8,372 bases of DNA. It comes from TMED14 sp041192685 (lineage in GTDB: Bacteria > Bacteroidota > Bacteroidia > Flavobacteriales > Schleiferiaceae). This document shows positions 5,101-8,372 of this stretch, one piece after another. Each line of letters opens with the position of its first letter. Within the stretch, counting starts at the first letter, position 1. The translations under genes and the position numbers were made by a program. The notes under the pieces were generated by a model that was not told where the DNA came from, did no database searches, and saw only the letters and a program-made list of their open reading frames with translations. The stretch covers positions 1-8,372 of the forward strand of contig JBEEMM010000054.1 in NCBI GenBank assembly GCA_041192685.1, read 5' to 3'.

Positions 5101-6834
5101 ATGAATCCACTATGGATAGGCTTGGTTTACCTCGCGGTGGTGGCGGCACTCATGCTGCGACTGCGCGCTGCATGGGCCTTTACCGGCGGCCTGACCCTGC
5201 TTCTCGCAAGCGGTCAAGTTGGCGCCGACCAGTGGCTTTCGGCAGCCGTTAACCCAAGCCTTTTGGTGCTATGGCTGCTGCTCATCGCCGCCGCTGCGGT
5301 CGAGTCCAAGTTTCGGTTGGAGTCTCTGATGCCCCGGTCTTCGGGCTTTGGCGACCGCCTCAAATTGATTTTGGGGACCGGCCTAATCTCGTCGGTAATG
5401 AACAACACGGCCGTAGTTGCCCTATTGATGGCCCCCTTGCGCCGCTGGGCTCTGCGCCAAGGGATTAGCGTGTCGACCGTGATGATGCCCATGGCCTTCG
5501 CCGCCACCTTGGGCGGAGTCGTGACGGTGATTGGTACCTCCACCAACCTGGTGCTGAACGGACTCCTTCGGGACGCTGGAATTCGCGAATTAAGCACTTG
5601 GAACTACCTGCTTCCGGGGCTGAGCGTGCTGGTTTTGGGCGGACTTTACCTTGCCTGGGCCGGCTTTGCCCTTTTTGCCAAGCGCAAAGGAGCAGAAGCA
5701 AGCAGCTCCGACGCCCGCGCATACACCGTAGAAACCCGACTGAATTCCGGCGCTTCTGAGGTAGGCCAGACCGTGGAGCAGGCCGGATTCAGGCAGCTTA
5801 TGGGCTTGTACTTGGTGGAACTGCAGCGCGGAGGGCAACTCATTGCTCCTGTGGCACCCCACGAACTGCTGCAGGCAGGCGATCGTCTCTTTTTTGCCGG
5901 AGAACTCAGTCAGGTCGATGAACTTCTACGAAGCCGAACCGGCTTGGCCCTGCCGCAATCGGCGGTAACCTCGGCGGCGCACGAAGCGCCCATGGTAGAG
6001 GCCATGGTTCCTCCTGGTAGCCGTTTAGTGGGCCTGGCCGTACGAGAATCCCAGTTCCGCCAGCGTTTGGATGCAGCGATAATCGGCGTTCACCGTCAGG
6101 GGGAGCGCATGCGCGGCCGAATCGGAGACATTACCCTCGAAGCGGGCGATTTGCTGGTGCTCGTGGCCGGGGCACGGTTCAAAGAGCGCGCGGCCGAAAC
6201 CCGACTGCTGTATGTACTCAGTGAAACGGTCGCTCCCGAGCGCACCTCCCCCCGAGAGTCCTGGATCGCTTGGGGTAGCCTTGCGGCCATGATAGCTGCT
6301 GTTTCCTTGGGCGTTCTGCCGCTTTTAACAGGATTATGCCTTTGGCTCATCCTTCTTGGAACCCTTGGATGGCTTCGATGGGCCGACGTGCGGCGCGGGC
6401 TTGACCCGGAACTCATAATCATGCTCACCTCGGCATTAACCCTGTCAAGCCTTCTGCAGTCCAGCGGTGCGGCGACTCAGGCCTTGAATGCCCTGCTTCC
6501 TTGGCTCCAGGGCAGTAGCCCTGCCTTCTGGCTTGCGAGCCTGCTCATCATCACGGCACTACTCACCAACTTTGTAACCAATGTGGCAGCTGTGGCACTC
6601 ATGTTTCCCTTAGGGCTGGCCGCGGTTCAGGGCGGATTTCTCGAGGCTACCCCGGCGTTTTTGGCGCTGGCATTCGGCGCAAGTGCTGCATTCCTAAGCC
6701 CTGCAGGCTATGCGACCAACCTAATGGTCATGGGGCCTGGCGGCTACGACGCGCGCGACTTTGTTCGACTCGGTGGCGGGCTAACCCTTCTGTACCTCGG
6801 ACTTATTTTTTTGATTCTCAACCTTCTCTACTAA
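5101..6834 (+). CDS. SLC13-family (DASS) permease with two TrkA-C domains, probable sulfate transporter
   Basis: This 577-residue inner-membrane transporter most likely imports sulfate by cation symport. The N-terminal membrane half (about 1-195) has the paired family motifs VMNNTAVVALLMAP (99-112) and GTSTNLVLNG (145-154). The repeat half (about 385-577) has the counterparts TNFVTNVAAVALMFP (489-503) and SPAGYATNLMVMGPGGY (533-549). Each pair forms a re-entrant loop with Asn-Thr/Ser residues at the ion and substrate sites. Between them, residues 205-380 form two cytoplasmic TrkA-C (RCK-C) modules, with ELLQAGDRLFFAG and ITLEAGDLLVLVAG as typical strand-turn endings. This architecture is known in SLC13 sulfate permeases of the SAC1/SLT type. 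The substrate is inferred from the operon: its TAA overlaps the ATG of cysC by one base, and cysD and cysN follow. The start is fixed by a membrane helix beginning at residue 4. A different divalent anion remains possible; family identity is firm. Confidence 0.92.
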   Translation: MNPLWIGLVYLAVVAALMLRLRAAWAFTGGLTLLLASGQVGADQWLSAAVNPSLLVLWLLLIAAAAVESKFRLESLMPRSSGFGDRLKLILGTGLISSVMNNTAVVALLMAPLRRWALRQGISVSTVMMPMAFAATLGGVVTVIGTSTNLVLNGLLRDAGIRELSTWNYLLPGLSVLVLGGLYLAWAGFALFAKRKGAEASSSDARAYTVETRLNSGASEVGQTVEQAGFRQLMGLYLVELQRGGQLIAPVAPHELLQAGDRLFFAGELSQVDELLRSRTGLALPQSAVTSAAHEAPMVEAMVPPGSRLVGLAVRESQFRQRLDAAIIGVHRQGERMRGRIGDITLEAGDLLVLVAGARFKERAAETRLLYVLSETVAPERTSPRESWIAWGSLAAMIAAVSLGVLPLLTGLCLWLILLGTLGWLRWADVRRGLDPELIIMLTSALTLSSLLQSSGAATQALNALLPWLQGSSPAFWLASLLIITALLTNFVTNVAAVALMFPLGLAAVQGGFLEATPAFLALAFGASAAFLSPAGYATNLMVMGPGGYDARDFVRLGGGLTLLYLGLIFLILNLLY

Positions 6835-7445
6835 TGCCTGCCTCTTCACCCAACATCACCAGCCAAGGCCTCGCTGTTTCTATCGCGGACCGCGAAGCGC
6901 TCATGGGCCAAAAAGGTGCCGTGCTCTGGTTCACGGGGCTGAGCGGCTCGGGCAAGAGCACCCTGGCCAACGCCTTGGATGCCGAACTCCACCGCCGCGG
7001 AATCAAAACGGCGATGCTCGACGGCGACAACCTGCGCCAAGGGCTCTGCGGCGACCTGGCCTTTAGCGCCGAGGACCGCCACGAAAACCTGCGGCGACTT
7101 GCCGAAGTAGCCCGGCTCATGGCCGACACGGGGCTGGTTGTGCTCACCGCCTTTGTGAGTCCCTTTCGAAGCGACCGAGACCGCGCCCGCCAAATCGTCG
7201 GCGCCGCGAGGTTTGCAGAAATCTACGTAAACTGCCCCCTCGAGACCTGTGCAGCGCGCGACGTCAAAGGACTGTACGCCAAAGCCGAAGCGGGCCTCAT
7301 TTTGGATTTCACGGGCATAAGCTCCCCCTACGAAGCCCCTGTAAACCCCGACTGGACCGTGTACAGTGGCCAGGAATCCCTAGAAACCAGCAGGGCCGAA
7401 TTGATCCGTTGGTTTGAATCATTCAACAACCCTACCGAGCAGTGA
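6834..7445 (+). CDS. cysC: Adenylyl-sulfate (APS) kinase
   Basis: CysC phosphorylates adenosine 5'-phosphosulfate (APS) with ATP at the 3' position to give PAPS, in the cytoplasm. The 203-residue protein has the normal length of a stand-alone kinase. Visible features are the P-loop GLSGSGKST (35-43), the LDGDNLRQGL segment (62-71) that binds nucleotide and APS, and DRHENLRRLAEVARL (81-95). AFVSPFRSDRDRAR (106-119) contains Ser109 in the conserved SP motif. RDVKGLYAKAEAG (142-154) and the DFTGISSPYEAP lid segment (158-169) follow. All key positions are intact, so it should be active. Its ATG shares one base with the permease stop (TAATG), and its TGA shares one base with the cysD ATG (TGATG), indicating translational coupling. 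The product could feed either PAPS reductase or sulfotransferases; neither is in the window. Confidence 0.97.
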   Translation: MPASSPNITSQGLAVSIADREALMGQKGAVLWFTGLSGSGKSTLANALDAELHRRGIKTAMLDGDNLRQGLCGDLAFSAEDRHENLRRLAEVARLMADTGLVVLTAFVSPFRSDRDRARQIVGAARFAEIYVNCPLETCAARDVKGLYAKAEAGLILDFTGISSPYEAPVNPDWTVYSGQESLETSRAELIRWFESFNNPTEQ

Positions 7446-8344
7446 TGCAGCAACCCAGCTTTCTCGACGAACTCGAAGCCGAAGCAATCTTCGTAATTCG
7501 CGAAGCCTATGCCCAATTTGAGCGTCCCACCATTCTGTTTAGCGGCGGCAAGGACTCCATCGTGGTAAGCCACCTAGCCCAAAAGGCCTTTGCGCCCGCC
7601 GGGATTCCCGTTGCCTTGGTTCACGTAGATACCGGCCACAACTTTCCCGAAACCCTAGAATTTCGAGATCGGTACGCGAAGCAAATTGGCGCAGAACTCA
7701 TTGTGGGAAGCGTCCAGGATTCCATCGACCGCGGAACGGCGCAAGAAGAGCAGGGTCCGCTCGGCAACCGCAACCGAATTCAGTCCGTAACCCTTTTAGA
7801 GACCATTGATCGTGAGCGCATTGACTGCCTAATGGGCGGCGGAAGGCGGGACGAAGAAAAGGCCCGGGCCAAAGAGCGCTTTTTTAGCCACCGCGACGCC
7901 TTTGGCCAGTGGGACCCAAAAAACCAACGTCCTGAACTCTGGAACCTCTTTAACGGCGCCAAGCAGCCCGGCGAGCACTTCAGGGTCTTCCCCATCAGCA
8001 ACTGGACCGAAATGAACGTCTGGCACTACATACGCCGCGAGGGCATTGAGCTCCCCTCCCTCTACTTTGCTGCGCCACGGCAGGTAATCTGGCGCAGCGG
8101 ATCCTGGCTTCCCGTTTCGGATTTCATTAGCCTGCGCGCCGGCGAGGTTCCGACGTCCAAGACGATCCGCTTTCGCACCCTGGGCGACATTACCATTACG
8201 GGCGGAATAGAGTCCGAGGCAGCAAGCCTTGATGCAGTCATTGCCGAGGTAGAAACCCTTCGCCAGACCGAGCGAGGCAACCGCGAAGACGACAAACGAA
8301 GCGAGTCCTCGATGGAGGAGCGCAAAAAACAAGGATACTTTTGA
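7445..8344 (+). CDS. cysD: Sulfate adenylyltransferase subunit 2 (ATP sulfurylase small subunit)
   Basis: CysD is the catalytic subunit of the CysDN ATP sulfurylase: it makes APS and pyrophosphate from ATP and sulfate, driven by GTP hydrolysis in CysN. The 299-residue product carries the PP-loop SGGKDS (33-38) for ATP pyrophosphate binding, the HVDTGHNFPET segment (60-70) and GGGRRDEEKARAKER (131-145). Most relatives I recall read GGARRDEEK, so Gly133 is a conservative change. FRVFPISNWTEMNVWHYI (179-196) and the C-terminal EERKKQGYF complete the family pattern, and the length is full. I chose ATG at 7445 because it forms a one-base TGATG overlap with cysC like the junction before; GTG at 7442 would add one residue and cannot be excluded. 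Two bases separate its stop from cysN, consistent with making the subunits together. Confidence 0.97.
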   Translation: MQQPSFLDELEAEAIFVIREAYAQFERPTILFSGGKDSIVVSHLAQKAFAPAGIPVALVHVDTGHNFPETLEFRDRYAKQIGAELIVGSVQDSIDRGTAQEEQGPLGNRNRIQSVTLLETIDRERIDCLMGGGRRDEEKARAKERFFSHRDAFGQWDPKNQRPELWNLFNGAKQPGEHFRVFPISNWTEMNVWHYIRREGIELPSLYFAAPRQVIWRSGSWLPVSDFISLRAGEVPTSKTIRFRTLGDITITGGIESEAASLDAVIAEVETLRQTERGNREDDKRSESSMEERKKQGYF

Positions 8345-8346
8345 CC

Positions 8347-8372
8347 ATGAACGTACTTCGATTTACCACGGC
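8347..8372 (+). CDS. cysN: Sulfate adenylyltransferase subunit 1 (GTPase), first 8 codons only
   Basis: Two bases after the cysD stop, ATG opens a frame reading MNVLRFTT before the window ends. CysN proteins of this phylum start in the same way, with a short strand like M-x-VLRF-[AT]-T just before the GTP-binding P-loop (AGSVDDGKST). With cysD immediately upstream this is almost certainly the GTPase subunit that couples GTP hydrolysis to APS formation. The P-loop lies beyond the window and cannot be verified. Some bacteria carry a CysN-CysC fusion; the separate cysC here makes that less likely. Confidence 0.8.

Noticed and set aside
5704..6240. Middle of the permease as a separate regulatory (TrkA-like) gene inserted in a transporter
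   Set aside because: The frame is continuous, and paired TrkA-C domains between the two membrane halves are a known architecture of SLC13 permeases.
7442..7444. GTG at 7442 as the cysD start
   Set aside because: ATG at 7445 directly follows and gives the same one-base overlap as the permease/cysC junction; GTG adds a single residue only.

Overview
The window looks like a chromosomal segment of a member of the Bacteroidota, probably near the Flavobacteriales/Cryomorphaceae-Schleiferiaceae side, with a fairly high GC content for that group. This is inferred from the rplM-rpsI-rpsB gene order, a secreted metalloprotease that ends in a type IX secretion (T9SS) sorting domain, promoters of the Bacteroidota type (TTTG-N19-TAnnTTTG), and the absence of clear Shine-Dalgarno sites before most genes. 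No genus can be assigned from this sequence alone.

Layout. Positions 1-1331 (minus strand) hold a ribosomal protein operon read right to left: rplM (L13), rpsI (S9) and the first half of rpsB (S2), which runs off the left edge. A well-formed promoter at 1355-1385 drives it and supports a GTG start for rplM. Divergent from it, 1434-3485 (plus) encodes a 683-residue secreted M43-family (pappalysin/cytophagalysin-like) metalloprotease with a signal peptide, a zinc site, a PKD-like domain, a beta-rich domain and a C-terminal T9SS signal. A 17-base convergent gap separates it from 3503-4990 (minus), a polytopic membrane protein of the GT-C glycosyltransferase type (PMT/ArnT-like).

A 110-base divergent intergenic region (4991-5100) follows. 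It carries a -7 promoter element for each flanking gene, both exactly 4 bases from the start codon, plus two inverted repeats. To its right, on the plus strand, is a tightly packed sulfate operon: an SLC13-type permease with two TrkA-C domains (5101-6834), cysC (APS kinase, 6834-7445), cysD (ATP sulfurylase small subunit, 7445-8344) and the first eight codons of cysN (from 8347). The first two junctions are one-base stop/start overlaps (TAATG, TGATG) and the third is a 2-base gap. The logic is uptake of sulfate, adenylation to APS by CysDN, then phosphorylation to PAPS by CysC. The reductive genes (cysH, cysIJ) are not in the window, so it cannot be told whether PAPS goes to cysteine synthesis or to sulfation.

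Most of the window is conserved or recognisable biology. I found no convincing novel multi-gene system. The parts most worth a second look are the regulatory region between the glycosyltransferase and the sulfate operon, the apparently leaderless promoters there, and the details of the metalloprotease. No gene-free stretch exceeds about 110 bases. I see no tRNA, rRNA, CRISPR array, insertion sequence or phage feature.
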